Assembly (NCBI GenBank): GCA_036557525.1
Contig: DATBHH010000035.1
Span: forward strand, 1-30,163
Direction: 5' to 3'
DNA from: VRUE01 sp036557525
GTDB taxonomy: Bacteria > Actinomycetota > Thermoleophilia > Solirubrobacterales > 70-9
DNA length: 30,163 nucleotides
In this document: piece by piece, positions 15,301-23,122 of the stretch
Numbering within the stretch: the first letter of the stretch is position 1
How the letters are laid out: each line of letters begins with the position of its first letter
The notes under the pieces: model-generated
Seen by the model: only the letters and a program-made list of their open reading frames with translations
What the model was told of the DNA's origin: nothing
Databases searched by the model: none
Program-made: the position numbers and the translations under genes

Positions 15301-15310
15301 GCCGCGACCT

Positions 15311-16486
15311 ATGCGCGTTCTCATCCTTGGGGGCGACGGCTACCTGGGCTGGCCGACAGCCCTGAGATTCTCGGCTCGCGGCCACGAGGTGTCGGTCGTC
15401 GACAATTTCTCCCGCCGCCGCTGGCATCGCGAGCACGGCACCCACACGCTGACCCCGATTCGCGACCTCGACGAGCGGATCGATGCCTGGCGCGAGCTGA
15501 GCGGCGAGACGATCAGGTCCTACGTCGGCGCGGTCGAGGACGGCGACTTCCTCGATGAGGTCATCGCCGAGACTCGGCCCGAGGCGGTCGTCCACTACGG
15601 CGAGCAGCCCTCCGCCCCCTACTCGATGATGTCGCGGGAGCGGGCGGTCGAGACCCAGCACACGAACGTGATCGGGACCCTCAACCTGCTGTTCTCGCTC
15701 CGCGACCACGTCCCCGACTGCCACCTGGTCAAGCTCGGGACGATGGGGGAGTACGGAACCCCCAACATCGACATCGAGGAGGGGTTCATCGAGATCGAGC
15801 ACAAGGGCCGCACCGACACCCTGCCGTTCCCGAAGCTGCCGGGCTCGCTCTACCACTGCTCGAAGGTCCACGACTCGACCAATCTCCACTTCGCCTGCCG
15901 GGTCTGGGGGCTGAGGGCGACCGACCTCAACCAGGGGGTCGTGTATGGGGTCGAGACCGAGGAGACCGCTCGCGACGAGCGCCTGATCACCCGCTTCGAC
16001 TACGACGAGATCTTCGGGACCGTCCTCAACCGCTTCTGCGTCCAGGCTGTGATCGGCCACCCGCTGACGGTCTACGGCAGCGGCGGCCAGACGCGCGGCT
16101 TCCTCAACATCCGCGACACCATCAGCTGCGTCGAGCTGGCGGTCGAGAACCCCGCCGAGCGCGGCGAGTTCCGCGTCTTCAACCAGTTCACGGAGCAGTT
16201 CTCGGTCGCCCAGCTGGCGGAGATCGTCAAGGCCGCCGGCGAGCACCTCGGCTACGCGGTCGAGGTCAACCACATCGAAAACCCCCGCATCGAGCTCGAA
16301 GACCACTACTACAACGCCGCCCACACGAAGCTGCTCGATCTCGGCCTCGAACCGACCCTGCTCGGGGAGGAGCTGGTCGAGTCGATGCTGCACGCGATCG
16401 AGCGCTACAAGGGCCATGTGATCGAGAGCTCGATCGACCCTCACACTCGCTGGAACCCGCTGAAATCCCCTGCTGGCCGGGCATAG
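15311..16486 (+). CDS. sqdB: UDP-sulfoquinovose synthase-like short-chain dehydrogenase/epimerase
   Basis: Would convert UDP-glucose and sulfite to UDP-sulfoquinovose, the head-group donor of sulfolipid. The family start VLILGGDGYLGWPTALRFSA is present with DNFSRRR and LTPIRDLDERI. The SDR catalytic residues are Thr144 (LGTMGEYGT), Tyr181, His182 and Lys185 (YHCSK), one residue off the Arabidopsis SQD1 numbering (T145, Y182, H183, K186). GEQPSAPYSMM and NQGVVYG also follow the family. At 391 aa it is full length. An archaeal-type Agl3 role in N-glycan sulfoquinovose is an alternative. No SQDG synthase (sqdX) is in the window, but membrane glycosyltransferases are divergent from it. The ATG at 15311 starts exactly at the Rossmann strand. 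Confidence 0.87.
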   Translation: MRVLILGGDGYLGWPTALRFSARGHEVSVVDNFSRRRWHREHGTHTLTPIRDLDERIDAWRELSGETIRSYVGAVEDGDFLDEVIAETRPEAVVHYGEQPSAPYSMMSRERAVETQHTNVIGTLNLLFSLRDHVPDCHLVKLGTMGEYGTPNIDIEEGFIEIEHKGRTDTLPFPKLPGSLYHCSKVHDSTNLHFACRVWGLRATDLNQGVVYGVETEETARDERLITRFDYDEIFGTVLNRFCVQAVIGHPLTVYGSGGQTRGFLNIRDTISCVELAVENPAERGEFRVFNQFTEQFSVAQLAEIVKAAGEHLGYAVEVNHIENPRIELEDHYYNAAHTKLLDLGLEPTLLGEELVESMLHAIERYKGHVIESSIDPHTRWNPLKSPAGRA

Positions 16487-16495
16487 TCCCGCTGG

Positions 16496-16501
16496 TAGCA
16501 T
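16496..16501 (+). promoter_or_regulatory. Putative -10 element (TAGCAT) of ilvBN-menF
   Basis: TAGCAT is followed by 10 nt and the ATG (16512) of the micro-ORF in front of ilvB. No clear -35 hexamer is visible. Confidence 0.5.
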
Positions 16502-16511
16502 CGCTTCTCTG

Positions 16512-16583
16512 ATGAGAGCGGAGCGAGCAAACGCGCATATCCGGGTCTTCGTGCAGCGCGCGAAGCCCGAGGTCCTGGCATGA
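16512..16583 (+). CDS. Leaderless 23-codon micro-ORF upstream of ilvB
   Basis: The ATG lies 10 nt after TAGCAT and the TGA at 16581-16583 overlaps the ilvB ATG (ATGA). The 23-aa product contains ERANAHIRVFVQRAKPEV and aligns without gaps with the gatC micro-ORF product (E4-R5-A6, Arg11, R16-A17, Val21 shared). It has one Ile, three Val and one Leu, spread out rather than clustered as in a classical ilv attenuator. A nucleotide core at 16521-16544 shares 18 of 24 bases with gatC's and 17 of 24 with the ilvC leader's; in the ilvC case every difference is a transition. Translational coupling to ilvB is the most direct reading. Confidence 0.5.
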   Translation: MRAERANAHIRVFVQRAKPEVLA

Positions 16584-18277
16584 GAGCCGCCGACGCGTTG
16601 ATGGAAAGCCTCAAGACCGAGGGCGTCACCGACATCTTCGGCATTCCCGGCGGCGCCAACCTGCCCACCTATGACGCGCTCGTCGACGCCGGCTTCCACC
16701 ACGTCCAGGTCCGCCATGAGCAGGGCGGCGGCCACGCCGCCGAGGGCTACGCCAAGGCGTCCGGCAAGGTCGGGGTCGCGTTCGCCACATCCGGCCCCGG
16801 GGCCACGAACCTGGTGACCGCGATCGCCGACGCGATGATGGACTCGGTGCCGACCGTGTTCGTCACCGGCCAGGTCCGGACCGAGCTGATCGGGACCGAT
16901 GGTTTCCAGGAGGCGGACATCCTCGGCGCCACCCTTCCCTTCGTCAAGCACTCCTTCCAGGTCACCGATCCGCGCCAGATCCCCGAGTACGTCCACGAGG
17001 CCTTTCACGTCGCCTCCACAGGACGCCCGGGCCCGGTCCTGCTCGACATTCCCCAGGACCTCTCGCGGGCCGAGATCGAGTACTCGCCGCGGACCGAGCC
17101 GGTCGAGCTCCCCGGCTACCGGCCGATGAGCAGCGGCAACATCAAGCAGGTCCGGATCGCGGCCAAAGCGATCGCCAACGCGCGGCGGCCGATTCTCTAC
17201 ACCGGCGGCGGCGTGATCAACGGCAACGCCTCCGAGGAGCTGCGCGAGTTCGCGACCTCCGACCGCTTCCCGGTGACGTCGACGCTGATGGGGCTGGGCG
17301 CCTTCCCCGCCTCAGACGAGCAGTGGCTCGGGATGCTCGGCATGCATGGGACCGTCACCGCGAACTGGGCGATGGACAACGCCGACCTGATCGTCGCGAT
17401 CGGCGCCCGCTTCGACGACCGGATCACCGGGAAACTGGCCGAGTTCGCGCCGAGCGCGAAAATCATCCACCTCGACATCGACCCGGCCGAGATCTCCAAG
17501 AACGTCGGCGCCCACATCCCGATCGTCGGCGACGTCAAGCTGGTGCTGCCGGAGCTGACGCGCGAATATCGCGCCCTTCAGACCGACTCCTCCCGCCTCG
17601 ACGAGTGGTGGAAGCAGCTCCGCGCCTGGCAGCAGGAGCACCCGCTTCGCTACGAGCCGGGCAAGGACGGGGAGATCAAGCCCCAATTCATGATCGAAGC
17701 GATGCACCGGGCAACGAAGGGGGACGCGATCGTCACCTCCGACGTCGGCCAGCACCAGATGTGGGCGGCGCAGTACTACGGGTTCGAGGAGCCGCGCCGC
17801 TGGATCAACTCGGGCGGCCTCGGGACGATGGGCTTCGGGCTGCCGGCGGCGATCGGCGCCAAGGTCGCGCGGCCCGACGAGCTGGTCGTCTGCCTTGCGG
17901 GGGACGGCAGCCTGATCATGACCTGCCAGGAGCTCGCGACCTGCGTCAACGAAGACATCCCGGTCAAGGTCTTCCTGATGAACAACGGCTACATGGGGAT
18001 GGTCCGCCAGTGGCAGGAGCTGTTCTGGGACCGCCGTTACAGCGCGGTCCAGATGGGGGCAAGCCCGGACTGGGTCAAGCTCGCCGAGGCGTTCGGAGCG
18101 ACCGGAATGCGATGCGAGCGCTCCGAGGATCTCGACCAGGCGATGGTCGATGCGATCGAGACCGACGGGCCGGTCCTGCTCGACGTCCGCGTCGCCCAGG
18201 AGGAGAACTGCTTCCCGATGATCCCGCCCGGCCAGGCCGCGCGGGACATGGTCGAGGCTCCGGAGACGGTGGGCTGA
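16580..18277 (+). CDS. ilvB: Acetolactate synthase large (catalytic) subunit
   Basis: Thiamine diphosphate enzyme that condenses two pyruvates, or pyruvate and 2-oxobutyrate, in the first common step of branched-chain amino acid synthesis. The start is MRAADALMESLKTEGV. The catalytic Glu47 is in RHEQGGGHAAEGYA, followed by FATSGPGATNLVT. The C-terminal ThDP/Mg motif runs from GDGSLIMTCQEL (about 442) to NNGYMGMVRQWQELF. The IGARFDDRITGK segment matches the FAD-binding region of AHAS. At 565 aa it is complete. It overlaps the upstream micro-ORF (ATGA) and ilvN (TGATG). Confidence 0.97.
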   Translation: MRAADALMESLKTEGVTDIFGIPGGANLPTYDALVDAGFHHVQVRHEQGGGHAAEGYAKASGKVGVAFATSGPGATNLVTAIADAMMDSVPTVFVTGQVRTELIGTDGFQEADILGATLPFVKHSFQVTDPRQIPEYVHEAFHVASTGRPGPVLLDIPQDLSRAEIEYSPRTEPVELPGYRPMSSGNIKQVRIAAKAIANARRPILYTGGGVINGNASEELREFATSDRFPVTSTLMGLGAFPASDEQWLGMLGMHGTVTANWAMDNADLIVAIGARFDDRITGKLAEFAPSAKIIHLDIDPAEISKNVGAHIPIVGDVKLVLPELTREYRALQTDSSRLDEWWKQLRAWQQEHPLRYEPGKDGEIKPQFMIEAMHRATKGDAIVTSDVGQHQMWAAQYYGFEEPRRWINSGGLGTMGFGLPAAIGAKVARPDELVVCLAGDGSLIMTCQELATCVNEDIPVKVFLMNNGYMGMVRQWQELFWDRRYSAVQMGASPDWVKLAEAFGATGMRCERSEDLDQAMVDAIETDGPVLLDVRVAQEENCFPMIPPGQAARDMVEAPETVG

Positions 18278-18822
18278 TGGAGGCCGGAACTCCGCAACTG
18301 GTCAAGCTCGAGGACCTTCACGTCCCCGGGCAGTTGAGCGGGCGCAAGCACATCCTCTCGATCCTGGTCGAGAACAAACCGGGCGTCCTGGCCCGGATCG
18401 CCGGCCTGTTCTCGCGGCGCGGCTTCAACATCGACACGCTCGCGGTGGGGCCGACCGACGACCCGAGCGTCTCGCGGATCACGCTGACGCTCGACGGCGC
18501 CGTCCACCCGATCGATCAGGTCACGAAGCAACTGCACAAGCTGGTCAACGTCCTGAAAATCCGCGACATGGAGCCGGCCGAGACCGTCGCCCGAGAGATG
18601 GCGATGTTCAAAGTCTCGGCGGCCGTCGAGAACCGGGCCGAGATCATCCAGTTCGCTGAGATATTCCGGGCCAAGATCGTCGACGTCTCGAAACGAGCGC
18701 TGACGATCGAGGTGACGGGCTCGGCCGACAAGATCGAGGCCTTCGAGCGGATGATCCGACCGCACGGGCTGATCGAGATGGTCCGCACCGGCGAGATCGC
18801 GATCGCCAGGGGCGCCGACTGA
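18277..18822 (+). CDS. ilvN: Acetolactate synthase small (regulatory) subunit
   Basis: Binds and activates IlvB and carries valine feedback inhibition. The ACT domain is at about residues 24-100: HILSILVENKPGVLARIAG, FSRRGFNIDTLAVG and the Asp/Thr-rich strand ITLTLDG, then KQLHKLVNVLKI. The C-terminal activating domain (about 100-181) contains EIIQFAEIFRAKIVDVS and RPHGLIEMVRTGEIAIARG. At 181 aa it is a normal size. The start shares one base with the ilvB stop, so it is coupled. One base separates its stop from menF. Confidence 0.97.
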   Translation: MEAGTPQLVKLEDLHVPGQLSGRKHILSILVENKPGVLARIAGLFSRRGFNIDTLAVGPTDDPSVSRITLTLDGAVHPIDQVTKQLHKLVNVLKIRDMEPAETVAREMAMFKVSAAVENRAEIIQFAEIFRAKIVDVSKRALTIEVTGSADKIEAFERMIRPHGLIEMVRTGEIAIARGAD

Positions 18823-18823
18823 G

Positions 18824-20233
18824 ATGTCGGCTCCAGGCGACGCCTGGGCCTCTTCACTCTCCGATTCGCTGCGCGCATCCCTGCGCGAGGCCGTCCAGAG
18901 CGGCCGCCGGACGCTCGCCAGCGTCACCGTTGCGGTCGAGGGAATCGACCCCTGCGCGACGGTGTTCGCCTCGCGGCTGGCCTCCGACCGCTGGTTCTGC
19001 TGGGAGCAACCCGACCGCGAGTTCGCACTCGCGACCCTTGGGGTGGCGCAGGAGTCGAACTCGCGCGGAGAAGCGCGGTTCGGCGACGTCGCGCGCGAGT
19101 GTCTGCGCGTCGCCGAGGAGGCGATCGTCGAGGAGCCCGGCGACCTCCCGGCCGGGGCCGGCCCGGTCTGGACCGGCGGCTTCGCGTTCGATCCCGAAGG
19201 CGCGGGATCCTCGCCCTGGTCGTCGTTCAGCCCGGCGACGATGTCGCTGCCGGAGGTCTCGATCTGCCGGATGGGCGAGGAGGCCTTCCTCACCGTCAAC
19301 CTCCTCGTCGGCCCCGGCGACGACCTCGAGGAGGCCGCCGACCGCGTTGAAAGCAGGGTCTCGGGGCTGAGGACCGATCCGCTTTCGCTGCTCGACCCGC
19401 ACCGGCTCGAGCGCCCGACGATCCGCAGCGCCCGCCCGCCCGGCGACTTCGAGGAGGCCGTCGAGGAGGCGACCGGGCGGATCGGGTCCGGCGCCCTCGA
19501 GAAGGTCGTCCTCGCCCGTGAGGTGGTGATCAGCGCGCCCGCGGCGCACGACCCCGGGGCCGTGTTCGGCGCTCTGCGAGAGCACTTCCCGTCCTGCTTC
19601 TGCTTCTGCTGCGGCACGCCGGAGGCGGCGTTCGTCGGCGCCAGCCCCGAGCTGCTGATCCGCCGCTCGGGCGCGGGCGCCTCGACGGTCGCCTTGGCCG
19701 GCTCGACCCGCCGCAGCTCCGACCCCGCCGTCGACGACCATCTCGGCGAGAAGCTGATGCGCAGCGACAAGGATCGCCGCGAGCACTCGATCGTCGCCGA
19801 GGAGATCGTCCGTCTGCTGCGGCCGCACTCGGTCTGGGTCGAGGCGGGAGACGAGCCCGAGGTGATCAGGGTGGCGAACATCCAGCACCTTGCGACGCCG
19901 GTTCTGGCCCAGCTCGCCGAACCGCTGTCCGCGATCTCGCTCGCCGGGCTCCTCCACCCGACGCCCGCGGTCGGCGGCGAGCCCGGCCGCATCGCCGGCG
20001 AGACGATCCGCGAGCTCGAGGGGATGGACAGGGGCTGGTACGCGGGCCCTGTCGGCTGGATGGACGCGACCGAGGACGGCGAATTCTGCGTCGCGCTCCG
20101 CAGCGCCCTGCTCCGCGACCGCGAGGCACACCTCTACGCCGGCGGCGGCATCGTCGCCGGCTCCGACCCGGCCGCCGAGCTCGCCGAGACCGAGATCAAG
20201 CTTCAGGCGCTGCTGCCGCTGCTGGCGGAATAG
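18824..20233 (+). CDS. menF: Isochorismate synthase (menaquinone)
   Basis: Isomerises chorismate to isochorismate, the entry step to menaquinone. The 469-aa chorismate-binding domain has the general-base Lys227 in LEKVVLARE, ASPELLIRR, ALAGSTRRS, the block SDKDRREHSIVAEEI, HPTPAVGGEP and the C-terminal YAGGGIVAGSDP with AETEIKLQ. Salicylate or anthranilate synthase (component I) is unlikely given the men genes nearby and the KVVLAR signature. It follows ilvN by one base, so it should be transcribed with ilvBN, an unusual coupling of quinone and amino acid synthesis. The start ATG immediately after the ilvN stop is the only sensible one. Confidence 0.93.
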   Translation: MSAPGDAWASSLSDSLRASLREAVQSGRRTLASVTVAVEGIDPCATVFASRLASDRWFCWEQPDREFALATLGVAQESNSRGEARFGDVARECLRVAEEAIVEEPGDLPAGAGPVWTGGFAFDPEGAGSSPWSSFSPATMSLPEVSICRMGEEAFLTVNLLVGPGDDLEEAADRVESRVSGLRTDPLSLLDPHRLERPTIRSARPPGDFEEAVEEATGRIGSGALEKVVLAREVVISAPAAHDPGAVFGALREHFPSCFCFCCGTPEAAFVGASPELLIRRSGAGASTVALAGSTRRSSDPAVDDHLGEKLMRSDKDRREHSIVAEEIVRLLRPHSVWVEAGDEPEVIRVANIQHLATPVLAQLAEPLSAISLAGLLHPTPAVGGEPGRIAGETIRELEGMDRGWYAGPVGWMDATEDGEFCVALRSALLRDREAHLYAGGGIVAGSDPAAELAETEIKLQALLPLLAE

Positions 20234-20235
20234 AC

Positions 20236-21288
20236 GTGCTTCCCAGAGCGATCGCGGTGGCCGCGCTTCTGGCGCTCGGCTGCGCCGGCGCGGCCAGGGC
20301 CGAGGCGCCCCCGGGACCACGAATCGCGTATGTCCTCGCGACGCACCGGCCGATCGCGGTGGTGATCGGAACCAGCGACGCGGCGCTCGGAACACCGGCC
20401 ATCGTCGCAGGCGGCGGCCTGCGAGCGCGTCCGCTGCCGGCCGGCGGGGTAGCCTGGTCTCCCGACGGCTCGCAGATCGCCTTCGACGGGTTCTTCGCCA
20501 AGCCGGGCATCGATCTGTCTCATGCGCACCGCCGGCTCTACCTGGTGGCGGCCGATGGATCCGGCCTGCGGCCGATACCGCACACCCGTGGCGCGTTCGC
20601 CCCGGTCTTCTCCCCAGGCGGGAGGATCGCCTTCGCCCGAACTATCCGCCGCCATCTGCCCCGGCTGGGCCCGCCCGGTCCGTCGGTCTGGAAAGGGACC
20701 TCCGTCTGGACGATCCGGCCCGACGGTTCGAGCATCCATCAGTTGACCGACTGGAGGAACGGGGTGACCGACGTTCCGTCGTCGTTCTCCGCGGACGGAG
20801 CGCTGCTCGGCGTCAGCCACCGCGACGAAATCCGAAACCGCGACGATGCTCTTGCCATCCGGGTCGACGGCGGTGGGTCGCGCCTCCTCGCCAAGAACGC
20901 GGCATGGCCGCGCTACTCCCCCGACGGCGGTCGGATCGCGTACCTCGGGATCGAACGGCAGCCCGGGACGACCTGCTGCGAGCTCGGCGACGGCTTCAGC
21001 GTCGACCTCTTCGTCGAGAACGCCGAGGGCACCGGGCGGCTGCGCCTGACCGACACGCCGGCGAAGGCGGAGCAGCCCGCGAGCTGGGACCCGTCCGGGG
21101 AACGGCTCGTCTTCACAACGCGGGAAAGTCCGACCCTGACCTCCGCGGGACTTCTCGAAGACGCGGTCATGGAGATCAACGTCGATGGCAGCTGCCGCAC
21201 CAAGGTCAAGTCGGAGACGGCCGGCATTTTCCAGTCCCCGGCCTGGCAGCCTGGGCCGGGTCGAGAGCTCGGCAGGATCGCCTGCTGA
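20236..21288 (+). CDS. Secreted TolB-like beta-propeller protein
   Basis: Unrecognised 350-aa exported protein, probably a WD40-like (PD40) propeller. A signal peptide (LPRAIAVAALLALGCAGAARA) ends near residue 22, and a cysteine inside it (LGCAGA) could be a lipobox-like site, but the context is not convincing. PD40-type strands recur: WSPDGSQIAFDG, FSPGGRIAFA, FSADGALLGVSH, YSPDGGRIAYLG and WDPSGERLVFTT, with TCCELGDGF between blades. The start is a GTG 2 nt after the menF stop, so it is probably last in the ilvBN-menF operon. No pal or tolB operon is present, so Tol function is not implied. Confidence 0.8.
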   Translation: MLPRAIAVAALLALGCAGAARAEAPPGPRIAYVLATHRPIAVVIGTSDAALGTPAIVAGGGLRARPLPAGGVAWSPDGSQIAFDGFFAKPGIDLSHAHRRLYLVAADGSGLRPIPHTRGAFAPVFSPGGRIAFARTIRRHLPRLGPPGPSVWKGTSVWTIRPDGSSIHQLTDWRNGVTDVPSSFSADGALLGVSHRDEIRNRDDALAIRVDGGGSRLLAKNAAWPRYSPDGGRIAYLGIERQPGTTCCELGDGFSVDLFVENAEGTGRLRLTDTPAKAEQPASWDPSGERLVFTTRESPTLTSAGLLEDAVMEINVDGSCRTKVKSETAGIFQSPAWQPGPGRELGRIAC

Positions 21289-21351
21289 CGGCAAACCCTG
21301 CGCCGAGCCTGCGTCTGAATGTTTCAGGGAAGTGGATACGCGGACTCGCGC

Positions 21352-23100
21352 TCAGTGGAGTGAGGCGACGGCGGCGCCGACGCGGTCGGCGAGCCGGCGG
21401 TGGAGCTCGACGTTGGCGTGGCGGTCGGTCCGCACCTCGATCAGGCCGGTGCCGGCGGCGAGCGCTTCCGGCAACTCGGCAAGCGAGCTGAGCCTGTGAT
21501 GGGGCAGCTCGAAGAGAGCCGCCGCCCGGGCTGCGCTCACCCCACGCGGGGTTCCGAGCAGGGCCTCGAACTCGTCGCGATCGAGCGCCGCCTCCTGCGG
21601 CAGGAAGTGGAAGATGCCGCCGCCGCCGTTGTCGATGACGACGATCCGGACCGGTGAGGCCACCCCCCGCAGCGCCGCGAGACCGCCGATGTCGTGGAGC
21701 AGGCCGAGGTCGCCGGTGACGATCGTCGTCGGCCTCCCGGTCTCATGGCCGGCGCCGACTCCCGACGAGACCAGGCCGTCGAGTCCGTTGGCGCCGCGGT
21801 TGCAGAGGAACAGCGCGTCAGCGTCCATCGTGCCGAGAAAGGCCTCCTGGTCGCGGATCGGCATGCTCGAGGCGGTGTAGACGAGGTCGCCGTCGGCGTG
21901 GGTGGCGCCGAGCGCCGCGTGGAGCCCCGGCTCGGTCGGCACCTCGATCCCCTCGAGCTCGGCCTCGATCGCCCGCCGGGCAGCGGCCTCGGCCTCGATC
22001 CAGGCCGCGGGCGCGTCGCGGTCCTCGCCGAGCCTCGCGGCCCAACCGGCCGCGAGGTCGCTCGGATCGGCCCGCAGCACCGCCGCCGCGCGGCGGCTCG
22101 GATCGTTCCAATCGCCGTGGGGGTCGACCACGATCTCCTCGGCGCCGGCCTCGGCGAGCCACGCCCGCAGCGGCTTGCTCGTCGGCATCTCGCCGAACCT
22201 CAGCACGAGGTCCGGCACGACGCTGGTCGCGAACCGCTCGTCGCGCAGCAGCAGGTCGTAGGAGGAGATGACGTTGGAGCGGTCGTGGGGCCCGCACCTG
22301 ATCTGCGAGGTCGGCTCGGCCAGGATCGGGAAGCCGGCCGTCCTGGCGAGATCGGCGAGCGGCTTGCGAAGGCCGGGGTCGAGCTGGCGACCGGCGACGA
22401 TGACGCCGGAGAGCGCTTCCCCGACGTGCTTCGCGACCTCTTCGAGGAGGAACTCGGAGGGCTCGAGGTCGATCGGGGTCACGGCGGTCAGCGGACGTTC
22501 TCCCCGACCCTCGGTGGCCAGGTCGTCGGTCGCGGTGACGGCGCCCGCGACGGCGACCGGGGCCAGCGGCTCCCGCCACGGTAGGTTGAGGTGGACCGGG
22601 CCCGGGCGGGGCTCGCCGCGGGCCGCGGCGAATCCCCGGCAGGCCGTCGAGCGGTAGTGGAGCAGCCCCTCGTCATCGGCGACGTGGGTCCCGACTTCGC
22701 AGAACCACCGCACCGAGGACCCGTAGAGCTTGACCTGATCGATCGTCTGGCCGGCGCCGATTCCGCGCAGCTCCGGTGGGCGGTCGGCGGTGAGGACGAT
22801 GATCGGAACCGCCGATTGGTCGGCCTCGCAGACCGCGGGGTGGAAATTGGCCGCGGCGGTGCCCGAGGTGCAGAGGACGGCGACCGGCGCGCCCGAGGCC
22901 TGCGCCGCTCCGAGCGCGAAAAAGGCGGCCGAGCGCTCGTCGACGATGACCGTCACCTCGATCTCGCGCCGGCGCCAGAGTGCGACGGCGAGCGGCGTCG
23001 AGCGCGAGCCCGGAGAGACGACGGCCCGCCGGACCCCGCATCGCGCCAACTCCTCGACGAATGCGGACGCGAGCGCGGTGTTTGCGTTGGTCGGGTCCAA
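21352..23100 (-). CDS. menD: SEPHCHC synthase
   Basis: ThDP-dependent enzyme that joins 2-oxoglutarate and isochorismate to give 2-succinyl-5-enolpyruvyl-6-hydroxy-3-cyclohexene-1-carboxylate. The N-terminal PYR domain has VVSPGSRSTPLAVAL and the catalytic Glu55 (VDERSAAFF), the same number as in E. coli MenD. CTSGTAAANFHPAV and LTADRPPELRGIGAGQTIDQ follow. The C-terminal ThDP motif is GDLGLLHDIGGLAAL and IDNGGGGIFHFLPQ. 582 aa, complete. The start is a TTG, with TAGGTT 9 nt upstream. menC ends 22 nt before this start, so menD may have its own promoter as well as read-through from menC. Confidence 0.96.
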   Translation of the reverse strand: MDPTNANTALASAFVEELARCGVRRAVVSPGSRSTPLAVALWRRREIEVTVIVDERSAAFFALGAAQASGAPVAVLCTSGTAAANFHPAVCEADQSAVPIIVLTADRPPELRGIGAGQTIDQVKLYGSSVRWFCEVGTHVADDEGLLHYRSTACRGFAAARGEPRPGPVHLNLPWREPLAPVAVAGAVTATDDLATEGRGERPLTAVTPIDLEPSEFLLEEVAKHVGEALSGVIVAGRQLDPGLRKPLADLARTAGFPILAEPTSQIRCGPHDRSNVISSYDLLLRDERFATSVVPDLVLRFGEMPTSKPLRAWLAEAGAEEIVVDPHGDWNDPSRRAAAVLRADPSDLAAGWAARLGEDRDAPAAWIEAEAAARRAIEAELEGIEVPTEPGLHAALGATHADGDLVYTASSMPIRDQEAFLGTMDADALFLCNRGANGLDGLVSSGVGAGHETGRPTTIVTGDLGLLHDIGGLAALRGVASPVRIVVIDNGGGGIFHFLPQEAALDRDEFEALLGTPRGVSAARAAALFELPHHRLSSLAELPEALAAGTGLIEVRTDRHANVELHRRLADRVGAAVASLH

Positions 23101-23109
23101 TGCCCCCAG

Positions 23110-23115
23110 AACCTA
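23110..23115 (-). promoter_or_regulatory. Putative -10 element (TAGGTT) of menD
   Basis: On the minus strand TAGGTT is followed by 9 nt and the TTG at 23100, so menD may be made from a leaderless message starting with UUG. It lies in the 22-bp gap after the menC stop. Confidence 0.4.
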
Positions 23116-23122
23116 TGCGGTT

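Noticed and set aside
16487..16579. T-box or classical ilv attenuator before ilvB
   Set aside because: The leader is too short for a T-box, has no terminator hairpin with a T-run, and the small ORF lacks a cluster of Ile/Val/Leu codons.
14498..17008. Long minus-strand open frame across sqdB and the start of ilvB
   Set aside because: It is antisense to two genes with full catalytic motifs and has no recognisable domain; it is a GC shadow.
18037..20395. Long minus-strand open frames across ilvN and menF
   Set aside because: Translation is low-complexity and Arg/Ser/Ala-rich; the plus-strand genes are certain.
21315..21327. Hairpin CTGAA-TGT-TTCAG between the convergent TolB-like gene and menD as a terminator
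   Set aside because: The stem is only 5 bp, AT-containing and lacks a T-run, so it is too weak to call.
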